Source of the DNA: Pirellulales bacterium
GTDB lineage: Bacteria; Planctomycetota; Planctomycetia; Pirellulales; UBA1268
DNA: 42,398 bases
Direction of reading: 5' to 3'
NCBI GenBank assembly: GCA_017853835.1
Contig: JAFMIU010000022.1
Location: 1-42,398 of the forward strand
Below the pieces are notes generated by a model. That model was not told the DNA's origin. It ran no database searches and saw nothing but the letters and a program-made list of their open reading frames with translations. Shown here in pieces: positions 18,144 to 26,198 of the stretch. How positions within the stretch are numbered: position 1 is the stretch's first letter; each line of letters starts with the position of its first letter. The position numbers and the translations under genes are program-made.

Positions 18144-18992
18144 TCAGCGATTCGGGCGGCGTCGGCGGCGGAGGAACACCGGAATCATGGCGCACGCCCC
18201 AGCTCCGACAATCAGGGGGGTGTGGGGTTCGGGAACGGCGGCGATCTCGAGATTGTCGAAGCCGAAATTCTCACCGCCGCCCTGGGCGCTTGAGAAGAAG
18301 CCCACCTCGTTGATTGCACTGGAGGTCGGATTGCCGCTCGACAGGAACGTGCCGGTGATCGTCTGCGTGGTCGCCCCCTGTGCCAAGGCCAGCGAGTAGC
18401 CGTTGGTCGAGAGCCTGGCCAGATCCAGGTTCACCGAACCGAATGGGATCGACGTCACGATCGCGCCGCCGCCGCCATTCCACTGCCAAAACGAGCTTCC
18501 CCCATCAAAGAAGAGGGCGCCCCTTTCGACGCCGCTGGCGAAGAACAGCACGCCGACCGAGCCTCCGCTTGCGATGCTGGTCGTTCCGATATCCACTGAG
18601 AAGGTGCTGCTCACGGTGAGCGCATTGTCGAACTGCCGGTACGCCGTGAACGAGTTGTTCGCCCCGCCACCGGCATAGATGCCGAACGTCGTGGATCCGA
18701 GGCCGGTACTGCCTCGGTACGAACCGCCACCGCCGGTGAGGCTCGACGTCCAAAGCTGGAAACCAGTTCCGCCGTTGGTCGAGATGAAGCTGCTACCCGA
18801 GTAGTTGGCGGCCGAATCACTGGCGATGATCGTGGCCTGGGACGAGGATGCGTGCAGTGCCGCGGCCAGCACGACGATGCCGGTCACGATGCTCGCAGTC
18901 CATGGCGACCGGCGACGATCCGGTGCCCGCCCAAGGCTGCGCGAGGTGAGGGGCACGGCACACAGATTCATGGTCGGCGTGCGAGTCTTCAT
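18144..18992 (-). CDS. Secreted PEP-CTERM protein
   Basis: The 282-aa protein has a long N-terminal leader with a hydrophobic segment (VTGIVVLAAALHASSSQAT, about 37-55). It ends with AVPEPHTPLIVGAG, a transmembrane stretch and FLRRRRRPNR, a PEP-CTERM tail. The mature part has Gly/Ser-rich strands and the sequence ENFGFDNLEIAAVPEP. That arrangement is common in PEP-CTERM proteins with a lectin-like jelly-roll domain. No catalytic residues can be named. The start at ATG 18992 is preferred; ATG 18971, seven codons later, is an alternative. A recognisable ribosome binding site is missing from both. Confidence 0.78.
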   Translation of the reverse strand: MKTRTPTMNLCAVPLTSRSLGRAPDRRRSPWTASIVTGIVVLAAALHASSSQATIIASDSAANYSGSSFISTNGGTGFQLWTSSLTGGGGSYRGSTGLGSTTFGIYAGGGANNSFTAYRQFDNALTVSSTFSVDIGTTSIASGGSVGVLFFASGVERGALFFDGGSSFWQWNGGGGAIVTSIPFGSVNLDLARLSTNGYSLALAQGATTQTITGTFLSSGNPTSSAINEVGFFSSAQGGGENFGFDNLEIAAVPEPHTPLIVGAGACAMIPVFLRRRRRPNR

Positions 18993-19251
18993 CGTCGGCC
19001 TGCTCGTTCGTGAAACCGCCGGGCAACCCGGACGTCCGCACGGTGCGGCTGTCACAGGAACCAGGCAAACGGGCTGGGAACTCCTCAGGCGGACCTGCCC
19101 AGGACATCTCTGAAGTGCAAACGCCGTGCCACAGGCGCTCTCCGACCCCAAAAAGGCCGGCCTCCAGCGGTCAGGCTGGCATTTCCGAGGAATCTCCCTG
19201 CGTCGGCGATTCAATTCAGCTCCCGATGATCGTGGTGGAGCCGGGAAGAGG

Positions 19252-19334
19252 TGGAGCGATTCGCTCCACCGGTGCTGGATCCCTGGAGCGATTCGCTCCA
19301 CCGGTGCTGGATCCCTGGAGCGATTCGCCTCACC
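19252..19334. repeat. Tandem 32-bp repeat made of hairpins
   Basis: Two identical 32-bp units (19252-19283 and 19284-19315) are followed by a partial third (19316-19334). Each begins TGGAGCGATTCGCTCCACC, which folds into a GGAGCG/CGCTCC stem with a 3-nt loop. The third copy has lost the pairing (CGCCTC in place of CGCTCC). The array lies in the 739-bp gene-free stretch between the PEP-CTERM start (18992) and the FadL stop (19731). Confidence 0.8.
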
Positions 19335-19410
19335 CCTTGCGAATGCGGTGGCGACACCCCCGGATTCGCGTGGATCCCGGGCGGTACGCGTCTTGGTGCA
19401 TACCGTGGGC

Positions 19411-19575
19411 TAGGCTCTGTCTGAAAACCCAGGACCTGGCTTCGAGCGGCTCATGTGCCCTCTGGCTGCGTCCGGCTCCATCGCCATATGAGCGAATATG
19501 GCTGCTTCGCCGTCCTTGCCAGAGACCGAAGCAGCTCGCTCTCGGGCCAACGGTAGCCTTTTCAGACAGAGCCTA
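19411..19575. mobile_element. MITE-like element with 17-bp terminal inverted repeats
   Basis: A perfect 17-bp inverted repeat, TAGGCTCTGTCTGAAAA at 19411-19427 and its complement at 19559-19575, bounds a 165-bp segment with no transposase gene. The repeat starts with TA on each side, as expected if a TA target was duplicated. The GGCTCTGTCTGAAAA end resembles those of IS5-family (IS427-type) elements from general knowledge, so a non-autonomous derivative is the best reading. Confidence 0.75.
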
Positions 19576-19733
19576 GAGCGCATCTCCGCTACGTGTAGCG
19601 ACGAGTTAATAATCCTGAGCGGGTAGGCGAGGGGGTCGGCGAACGCTCGAGGAGCCTTGGGCGTATCCTCGCCCCGGCGACGAGACTTTTGCCGCCCCCG
19701 AGCCGGCGATACACGTATCTCAGACGCGCTCTA
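19574..19733. mobile_element. Second MITE-like element abutting the first
   Basis: Imperfect terminal inverted repeats of about 25 bp bound this 160-bp element. The left end begins TAGAGCGCATCT and contains TACGTGTA. The right end, read inward on the minus strand, is TAGAGCGCGTCTGAGATACG. It contains no gene. Its left TA is the right TA of the first element, and its right TA supplies the first two bases of the FadL stop codon on the minus strand. IS630/mariner-type elements use TA targets, but the family here is a guess. Confidence 0.68.
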
Positions 19734-21047
19734 GTGCTTGAAGCCGACCCCGGCGATCACCGCGTCGGCAGAGAGCGTGGAGGTCACGTTCGTGCCGGGG
19801 ATGGGCCCGGCCGGCGACTGCCAGGGGCCGCTCACGCTGCCGGTGAAGAAGTGGGAATAGGCCACCGACACGTTGAACTTCTTGGTGATGTCGTAGGTGC
19901 CGCCAAGGCTCAGCGCGTGCTGCAGCACGAATGGCGAGGCGACGTTGAAAAACGCCTGATCGGCACCGATGGGCTTGGTGCAGTAAGAATAGCCCATGCG
20001 AAACACGGCCCGCTCTGAAAGCACCCGCTGCACGCCCGTGGCGAGGGCGAACATGCTCGCCGTGTCGAGGCCCCGAACCGCGCCATCGGGGGCGAAGCCG
20101 GAGTGGGAGTAGGGGCGCGTGTTGGCGAAGTCGAGATAGCGAAGGTCGAGGGCGAAAAGCCACCGCTCAAATCCCTTGTAGGCCGTGCCCAACGACAGCG
20201 TCGCGGGCACGTCGACGAGAAAGTCGATCGTCCGCGGAAACCCTTCTGGCGTTCGCGACGCGTACTGAAACGGGATGAACGACTGCAGGCTGCGATACGA
20301 CACGCCAAAGTCCCAGTCGACATCGGTTTGATACCACGCTCCCACCGAGAAGCCGCCGCCCCAGTGATAGCTGCCGTGCGTGAGCGGAGGGTAGGTGCCG
20401 CGGCCCCCCTCCACGTCGGGCGATGCAAGCAGGCCGGGATCGATGTTGAGCGAGGCGAGATCGATCATCGGTGAGAAACTTAGCGAGAGCCGATCCGTCG
20501 CCTCGACCGCGATCGTCGGCACGACCTGGAGGAGGGAATACTGCGAGTAGATCGGCCCGACACCAAATCCGTTGGGTGGCGGAGGCGACAGGAGCGGGTT
20601 GCTCGGCGTGCCGGGATAGTTCACGCCGAAACCGGCCAGCGACATCAGGCCGACGCCATACGACCACCGCGACCCGTCGGGACGATAGACGAAGCCGAAG
20701 TTGGGAATCGGAAAGGCGCCGCTCTCGCTTGCGGTGCGGCCCGAGAGGGTGACGGGAGGCACCCCCGGCCCGAAGGCGCCAGCCGAGACGCTCGAGGCGA
20801 GCTCGGCGGAGGGCATGAACACCTCCAGTCCGATGTCGGCGGAGTTTTCAAGGCCCGTGATCGTGGCGGGATTCCAGAGATAGGCCCCCAGCGTGTCGAG
20901 CGGGGCGGCCGTCGAAGCGCCGGCCATCGATCGGTTGATCGGCCCGGCCGCGGTCAGGAGCGGCCCATACTGGGCCACGGCCGTCGATGTCGCCGCCATC
21001 AGGCAGGCGGCGAGGATCAGCGAGATGATGCGTGAGCATCGGGCCAT
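19731..21047 (-). CDS. OmpP1/FadL-family outer-membrane protein
   Basis: The 438-aa protein starts with a signal peptide (about 1-25, ending STAVAQ). It then shows the FadL-type N-terminal hatch sequence with AGASTAAPLDTLGAYLWNPATIT near residues 37-58. The rest alternates amphipathic strands (SLSFSPMIDLA, WDFGVSYRSLQSFIPFQY, ERAVFRMGYSYCTKPIG) that form the barrel, and it ends GVGFKH. Members take up long-chain fatty acids or other hydrophobic compounds across the outer membrane; the substrate is unknown here. An in-frame GTG five codons upstream is an alternative start. The stop codon TAG is made by the TA at the end of a MITE-like element. There is no clear operon partner. Confidence 0.88.
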   Translation of the reverse strand: MARCSRIISLILAACLMAATSTAVAQYGPLLTAAGPINRSMAGASTAAPLDTLGAYLWNPATITGLENSADIGLEVFMPSAELASSVSAGAFGPGVPPVTLSGRTASESGAFPIPNFGFVYRPDGSRWSYGVGLMSLAGFGVNYPGTPSNPLLSPPPPNGFGVGPIYSQYSLLQVVPTIAVEATDRLSLSFSPMIDLASLNIDPGLLASPDVEGGRGTYPPLTHGSYHWGGGFSVGAWYQTDVDWDFGVSYRSLQSFIPFQYASRTPEGFPRTIDFLVDVPATLSLGTAYKGFERWLFALDLRYLDFANTRPYSHSGFAPDGAVRGLDTASMFALATGVQRVLSERAVFRMGYSYCTKPIGADQAFFNVASPFVLQHALSLGGTYDITKKFNVSVAYSHFFTGSVSGPWQSPAGPIPGTNVTSTLSADAVIAGVGFKH

Positions 21048-21173
21048 GCGCGACTCGACCACCAGGGGCGAAGGGATCGGATGTTCCGGTCCGTCCTCTG
21101 GTATCGATCCTGCCGATCGTTCCGGTTCTCACTTTGCTGCCCACCCATCAGTCGCAGCCCAGATCACCCAGAT

Positions 21174-22670
21174 TCACGCCGGCAGGGACGGAGCGTTTGT
21201 GAGACGGAGCACCTGAATGATCTCCGTCGGGCCCTTGCCCTTGATGTCGATCGTGCCGATCGAACGTCCCTCGCAGTCGCCGGCGATGCGATCCCAGGTC
21301 GACCGGGTGACACACACAGATCCTGACAGCGCATGGTGTTCCACCCGGGATGCTGTGTTCACGGTGTCGCCCCAGATGTCGTATTGATACTTGTGCCGCC
21401 CCACGACCCCCGCCACGACCGGGCCGCAGTGGATGCCGACGCGAACCTGCCAGTGGGGGGGCGTGGTCGCCGCCGCTGCCGCCATCTCGAGCCCGCATGC
21501 CACGCAGGCCAGCGCCTGGTTTCCCGACGTGCCGAGCCCGGCTGCGGCCATGAAGGCGTCACCGATCGTTTTGATCTTCTCCAGGCCGTGACGGCTCGCA
21601 GCTTCTTCCTGCCGTTCCACCAGCGCCTGAAGGTGCACGAGCAGCGTCTCGGGGGAGGTCTGGTCGGAGAAGGCCGTGAAGCCCACGATGTCACAGAACA
21701 GCACGCCCACGTCTTCGTATCGCCGCGGACGAACGGCACTGGCGGCCTTCAGTTCGGCGGCCACATCGGGCGGCAGGATCACATGCAGCAGTTCGTCGGA
21801 TCGCTTCTTCTGCGCCTCGATGAGATCGAGGTAGGACTGCTCGCGATCGCGGAGCCGCTTCTTTTCGAGGCAGGCGTCGATTCGGGTTCGAAGAAAGAGC
21901 GGATCGCACGGCTTGCGAAGATGATCGTCGGCACCGAGGCTGATACAGCGAAGCACAACGTCGGGATCATCCGACGCAGAGAGCACGACCACGGGCAACG
22001 CCCGATGCACCGGATCGGCCTTGAGTCGTTTGAGCACCTCGAAGCCATCCATCACCGGCATGCGGATGTCGAGGAGCATCAGGTCGAAGCGGCGGGATGC
22101 CACGGCCTCGAGCGCCTCGCGGCCGTCGCCGGCCACCGCCACGGTGTGCCCGAGCCGTTCCAGGCGTCGCGAGAGCACCTCGCGGTTGGCGTCGCTGTCG
22201 TCGACGACGAGAATCATGCCGGGAACCGTGGCGGGAAGGACCACGTCTCGCACCGTGGCCGGCGACGGTGCATGATCTGGGGCCGCCGTCAGGCGATGTG
22301 TCACGGTGGTGAGGAGTGAACCCGCCGACCGTCGAATCTTCCCGATGTCGGCGGCGAGTCCGTCGAGATGACGGTCGGCGGCCTCCTCCTCGAGGAGGTC
22401 GGCGTAGCCGATGATCTGGTTGATGGGTTCGCGGATCTCGCGGTCGACGGCGTCGGGGGTGATTCCCGCGATCGAGGCCTGCTCCGCGGCCAGTGCCGAT
22501 TCCAGCACCGCGAGGAGCCGCTTGCCAGCGTCGTGGATTCGGCGGAGATCCTGGGCGATTCCGTCGAGATGGGCCGCCTCGGCATCCTCGATGGCGATCT
22601 CGCTGTAGCCGAGGATGTGGTTCAGCGGGGATCGGAGATCATGGCCAAGCGAGGCGTCGCGACCGCTCAT
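21174..22670 (-). CDS. Receiver-adenylate cyclase with two HisKA-like modules
   Basis: The 498-aa protein has two phosphotransfer-like modules. The first contains GHDLRSPLNHILGYSE with His10. The second contains DREIREPINQIIGYAD, where Arg77 takes the His place. No kinase ATPase domain follows. A receiver domain (about 152-268, Asp201) leads through a short helix to a class III nucleotide cyclase (about 315-490). In it Asp327 and Asp371 should bind metal, Lys367 and Asp431 specify ATP, and Asn438/Arg442 complete the transition-state site, so adenylate cyclase is expected. The start overlaps the stop of the receiver gene by 4 bp (22667-22670). It is the last gene of a probable tusA-dsrE2-kinase-receiver-cyclase operon. 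The upstream kinase could phosphorylate its receiver. Confidence 0.9.
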   Translation of the reverse strand: MSGRDASLGHDLRSPLNHILGYSEIAIEDAEAAHLDGIAQDLRRIHDAGKRLLAVLESALAAEQASIAGITPDAVDREIREPINQIIGYADLLEEEAADRHLDGLAADIGKIRRSAGSLLTTVTHRLTAAPDHAPSPATVRDVVLPATVPGMILVVDDSDANREVLSRRLERLGHTVAVAGDGREALEAVASRRFDLMLLDIRMPVMDGFEVLKRLKADPVHRALPVVVLSASDDPDVVLRCISLGADDHLRKPCDPLFLRTRIDACLEKKRLRDREQSYLDLIEAQKKRSDELLHVILPPDVAAELKAASAVRPRRYEDVGVLFCDIVGFTAFSDQTSPETLLVHLQALVERQEEAASRHGLEKIKTIGDAFMAAAGLGTSGNQALACVACGLEMAAAAATTPPHWQVRVGIHCGPVVAGVVGRHKYQYDIWGDTVNTASRVEHHALSGSVCVTRSTWDRIAGDCEGRSIGTIDIKGKGPTEIIQVLRLTNAPSLPA

Positions 22671-23041
22671 GGCTGGCTCGATCCGAGAAACCCTTCGATC
22701 TTCGTGAGCAGCCGGGCAAACTCGACGGGCTTCGTCTCATACTCGTCGCAGCCGGCCTCGATCGCCTTCTCGCGGTCGCCCGCCATGGCATGGGCGGTGA
22801 GGGCGATGATGGGAATCCGCCCAGCAGTGGCGTCGGCCTTGAGCCGGCGAACGGCTTCCCAGCCATCGACCACGGGAATGCTCATGTCCATCAGGATCAG
22901 ATCGGGCGAGCCCGACAGCGCCTTCTCGATCGCCTCGCCGCCATCGACGGCGATGGCAACCGTGTAGCCTTTGCGTTCGAGCCTTCGGCTCAGCATGTCG
23001 CGATTGAGTTCGTTGTCTTCGACAAGCAGGATGGTCGGCAT
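22667..23041 (-). CDS. Single-domain response regulator (CheY-like)
   Basis: The 124-aa protein is only a receiver domain: VEDNE acidic pocket near residues 7-11, phospho-acceptor Asp52 in LILMDMSIP, Thr in IIALTAHA and Lys in YETKPVEF. No output domain is present, so it may shuttle phosphate or compete for it. The start codon at 23041 is set by the receiver fold; a longer frame upstream runs into the kinase gene. It begins 37 bp after the stop of the hybrid kinase gene, and its stop overlaps the cyclase start. Phosphorylation by the kinase just upstream is the likely input. Confidence 0.92.
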   Translation of the reverse strand: MPTILLVEDNELNRDMLSRRLERKGYTVAIAVDGGEAIEKALSGSPDLILMDMSIPVVDGWEAVRRLKADATAGRIPIIALTAHAMAGDREKAIEAGCDEYETKPVEFARLLTKIEGFLGSSQP

Positions 23042-23078
23042 GATGGAGGCAGTGAGAACAGGGCGAGGGGATTGGAGG

Positions 23079-25235
23079 TCAGTCGTCGGCGGGTCGCGGG
23101 GAAGGCGAGACGTGGAATCGTGATCGCAGGTAGCTGGCGACATCGCGAGCCGTCGAGCCGCTCTTGGTGATGATGTCGACGACTTCCCCATCGATCTGTT
23201 CGCGGTGGGCCTGCGTCATGTCCATCGCCGAAACGACGAGCACGGGCACGTCGGCACACCCTGGCAGACGACGGAATCGTCCGAGAAACTCGAAGCCGTC
23301 CATCTGGGGCATCATCAGGTCGAGGAGCACCATTCCCGGCACCTCCTCCTGCGCTCGCTGGAGGGCCACGAGGCCATTTTCGGCCTCCCGCACGTCCCAC
23401 CCGTCCCGCGTGAGGAGCCGTACCATCTGGTCGCGGCACACCGGATCATCCTCGACGAGCAGCACGGGTCGGTCGACGCGATCCCGGCGAAAACGCGTCA
23501 TCAGTTGTCCGAGCCGCGTCCAATCGACCGGCTTCGTGAGGTAGTCGGAGACGCCGAGCGCGATGCCCATCTCGCGGCTGTCGGTCACCGTGACGACGAC
23601 CACCGGGATCTTGGCGGTGGCGGGGTCGTGACGCAGGGCCGTCACCACGGCCCAGCCGTCCATGTCGGGCATCATCACGTCGGTCGTGATCGCCATCGGC
23701 TTCAGCCGCTTGGCCATCTCGATGCCGTCGCGACCATTGGAGGCCAGGTGAACGGTGAAGCCCTCCTTGGTGAGGTAGCGCTCCATCAGGTCGAGCACGG
23801 TCGGGTCGTCGTCGATCACGAGAATCGAGGGGCGGTCGGCGTGCATGGCTCCGACGCGGGTGATCGATTCGGCGCCCGACGAGGCGGGGTCGACCGGCAC
23901 GGTCGGAAGCCGCACGGTGAAGGTCGAGCCCCGGCCCGGCTCGCTGGTCACCGTGATGTCGCCCCCGAGCATCCGACAGAACCGGCGGCTGATCGCGAGG
24001 CCCAGGCCCGTGCCCCCGTAGCGCCGCGTGGTCGAGGAATCGGCCTGGGCGAAGGGCTTGAAGAGTTTGGCGATCTGTTCGGGCGTCATGCCGATGCCGG
24101 TGTCGATGACGTCGAACTCCACCCAGTCGCGATCATGTTCGGAGATTCGACGCACGCGGAGCCTCACCAGGCCGCGGTCGGTGAATTTGGCCGCGTTGCT
24201 CAGCAGGTTGAAGAGCGTCTGACGCACCTTCGTGAGGTCGCTCTGCATGCTGCCGCAATCGCCGGCCATCTCGATCTCGAGCCGGTTGTCGTTCTGGCGG
24301 ATGAGCGGCAGCGTGGTGTTGTGAACCTCACGGACGACCGTGTCGACATCGAACGACTCGATGAACACCGACATCTTGCCGCTTTCGATCTTCGAGATGT
24401 CGAGCACGTCGTTGATCAGCGCGAGAAGGTGTCGGCCGGCCCCGTGAATCTTGCCGAGATCCGACACCACGTCTTCCGACCGCATCTCACCGAGCTCCTC
24501 GATCAGCATTTCGCTGTAACCGATGATGGCGTTCATCGGCGTGCGGAGTTCGTGGCTCATGTTCGCCAGAAACATCGACTTCGCGTAGTTGGCCTCGACG
24601 GCTTCGTCGCGGGCCTTGAGGAGGTCGGCATTGATCTTTTCGTTGGCCACCTCGGCCCGAAGCCGCACGAGGGCCACGCCCATCTGGGAGCCGAGCGAAC
24701 GAAGCAGCGGAATCCATCGCCGGCACCAGCGGTCATCCTTGGACGACACGGCAAGATCAAAGCGGCCGATCTGACGGTCGCGGGAACGGATCGGGATGGT
24801 AAAGGCTCCCGTGAGCCCAGACGCAAACGCATCGTCCGGAACGGTGTCTTCGATGCCGTGGGCGTCATTCGGGAGAAGGTGGGCCCTGCCGGAGAGTTCC
24901 CCGACGGTTCCTTCCGGAAGAAAATAAAACTGGTCGGCCGGCATGAGGATCACGGCCGCCGCGGTGAAGCCGAGGCTCTCCGTCGACTGCAGTTCCTTCT
25001 CGAACCGCTGCACGAGCCGCTCTTCGTCGCGTTCCTCCTGAAGGATGGTGTCGATCCTGGTCTGGAGACCCAGTTCCTCGCCGCGTGCCACGAGCTGCTG
25101 TTCGCGCTCATTGGCCTCCTCGAGGGCGGCCATCAGCTCGGCGGCATGGGCGTTGGCGTCGGCGAGCGATGCCACCTGCCTGGTGAGGGCCGCGTTCTGT
25201 CGCCTCAGGGAGGCGAGTTCGACGTCGTCACTCAT
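23079..25235 (-). CDS. Hybrid histidine kinase with two receiver domains
   Basis: The 718-aa protein is cytoplasmic (no transmembrane segment). An N-terminal coiled coil (about 1-60) is followed by a GAF-like sensor region (about 75-195). The HisKA domain has His228 in NMSHELRTP. The ATPase domain follows, with Asn347 in NLLSNAAKF, DTGIGM and GGTGLGLAI. Two receivers come next, with Asp519 (first) and Asp639 (second). The second has KSGST after the conserved lysine instead of the usual KP. The start is supported by AAGGA. It begins 18 nt past the dsrE2 stop. The ligand is unknown, but the genomic link to TusA/DsrE2 suggests that sulfane sulfur or redox state could be sensed. Confidence 0.93.
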   Translation of the reverse strand: MSDDVELASLRRQNAALTRQVASLADANAHAAELMAALEEANEREQQLVARGEELGLQTRIDTILQEERDEERLVQRFEKELQSTESLGFTAAAVILMPADQFYFLPEGTVGELSGRAHLLPNDAHGIEDTVPDDAFASGLTGAFTIPIRSRDRQIGRFDLAVSSKDDRWCRRWIPLLRSLGSQMGVALVRLRAEVANEKINADLLKARDEAVEANYAKSMFLANMSHELRTPMNAIIGYSEMLIEELGEMRSEDVVSDLGKIHGAGRHLLALINDVLDISKIESGKMSVFIESFDVDTVVREVHNTTLPLIRQNDNRLEIEMAGDCGSMQSDLTKVRQTLFNLLSNAAKFTDRGLVRLRVRRISEHDRDWVEFDVIDTGIGMTPEQIAKLFKPFAQADSSTTRRYGGTGLGLAISRRFCRMLGGDITVTSEPGRGSTFTVRLPTVPVDPASSGAESITRVGAMHADRPSILVIDDDPTVLDLMERYLTKEGFTVHLASNGRDGIEMAKRLKPMAITTDVMMPDMDGWAVVTALRHDPATAKIPVVVVTVTDSREMGIALGVSDYLTKPVDWTRLGQLMTRFRRDRVDRPVLLVEDDPVCRDQMVRLLTRDGWDVREAENGLVALQRAQEEVPGMVLLDLMMPQMDGFEFLGRFRRLPGCADVPVLVVSAMDMTQAHREQIDGEVVDIITKSGSTARDVASYLRSRFHVSPSPRPADD

Positions 25236-25253
25236 GGCATGTCCTTGTCGAGT

Positions 25254-25868
25254 TCAGATGAAGAGCGTGATTTTGGAACGCGATGCATCACCGAGATAGG
25301 TCGCGACCCCGCCGTAATCGATGTCGGGGATCAACTCCTCGCGGGTGATGCCCATGACGCCCATCGACATCTCGCAGGCGATGATCTTGATGCCGAGGTC
25401 TCGGCACATGGCGAGCATCTCGGGAACAGACTGCACGCGGCGCTGCTTCATGAGCATCTTGAAGAAGGCCGGTCCCATGCCGGCCATGTTCATGCGGCTG
25501 GTTGGAAGCGATGCGGGGCCCGACGGGAGCACCATGGCGGCCATCTTTTGGCTGATCGATTTTCCGGCGAAGGTCGTTTTCACGCGAAGCGCCGTCAGGC
25601 CCCAAAAGGTGAAGTAGATCGACACCTCCATGCCCATCGCGGCGGCGCCCGATGCGATCGCGAACGTCGCGAAGAGCCGGTCCATGTCGCCGCTGAACGC
25701 CACGATCGTGGCCCGGTCGTCGGGCGTGTTGGCCGTGGTCGTCGTCATCGCCGAGCGGAGGTCGGCCACGGCCCTTTCCAGGTCGCCCAACGCCGCCCCC
25801 ACTCGCCGCTCGACGGCGGCATTGATCAGGGCATCGAGTTCTTCAGCCGACGCGGGAAGCGAAGCCAC
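25254..25868 (-). CDS. dsrE2: DsrE2-like sulfur-carrier protein
   Basis: The 204-aa protein has an N-terminal helical stretch (LINAAVERRVGAALGDLERAV). The DsrE/DsrF/DrsH-like domain that follows (about 48-204) includes VAFSGDMDRLFATFAIASGA and KIIACEMSMGVMGI. The Cys in ACEMSM is the likely persulfide-bearing residue of the DsrE2 group. A GTG start at 25868 is chosen, with AGGTGAG just upstream; GTG 25877 is an alternative. It begins 10 nt after the tusA stop. DsrE2 and TusA are often paired in sulfur oxidisers, where they pass sulfane sulfur as protein persulfides. Here the pair opens an operon with signalling genes. Confidence 0.88.
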   Translation of the reverse strand: MASLPASAEELDALINAAVERRVGAALGDLERAVADLRSAMTTTTANTPDDRATIVAFSGDMDRLFATFAIASGAAAMGMEVSIYFTFWGLTALRVKTTFAGKSISQKMAAMVLPSGPASLPTSRMNMAGMGPAFFKMLMKQRRVQSVPEMLAMCRDLGIKIIACEMSMGVMGITREELIPDIDYGGVATYLGDASRSKITLFI

Positions 25869-25878
25869 GGTTCTCACC

Positions 25879-26112
25879 TCATGCCGGGGCAGCATGGCGG
25901 ATGACGGCCGTCTGCTCGCCATTGGCATCCGCAAACGATTCGAGGCTGTGGCCCATCTTCCGCACCCAGGCCTCGATGTCGGGGCCGAAGGATGGATCGG
26001 AGGCCTGCACGGTGAGCACGTCGCCCTGCGACAGCTCCTTCATGGCCCGGGAGATCCGCACGATCGGCACAGGGCACATCATGCCACGGCAATCGAGGCT
26101 CGAACTGGCCAT
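25879..26112 (-). CDS. tusA: TusA-family sulfur-carrier protein
   Basis: The 77-aa protein carries the family motif LDCRGMMCPVPIVR, with the sulfur-accepting Cys of CPVP at residue 13. TusA-type proteins receive sulfane sulfur from rhodaneses or cysteine desulfurases and hand it to partners such as DsrE proteins. It is the first gene of a likely five-gene operon and lies 86 bp downstream of a secreted hypothetical protein on the same strand. The rhodanese fusions 20 kb away would be natural donors, but this is inference. Confidence 0.93.
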   Translation of the reverse strand: MASSSLDCRGMMCPVPIVRISRAMKELSQGDVLTVQASDPSFGPDIEAWVRKMGHSLESFADANGEQTAVIRHAAPA

Positions 26113-26198
26113 GCGGTCTCCCTGCTGTCAGATGCGGATCGGAACAGCCCAAGGATAGGGAAGCCGGGGGGGCATGCCAACCCTGCGACACGATCGCG

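Noticed and set aside
19411..19733. CRISPR array or attachment site
   Set aside because: Repeats are terminal and inverted, with no regularly spaced direct repeats, and there is no integrase or tRNA nearby. MITE-like elements explain the structure better.
23205..25904. 899-codon plus-strand frame across the kinase and dsrE2 genes
   Set aside because: It lies opposite two well-supported genes, is full of His, Arg and Gly as expected from antisense of GC-rich coding DNA, and shows no domain.
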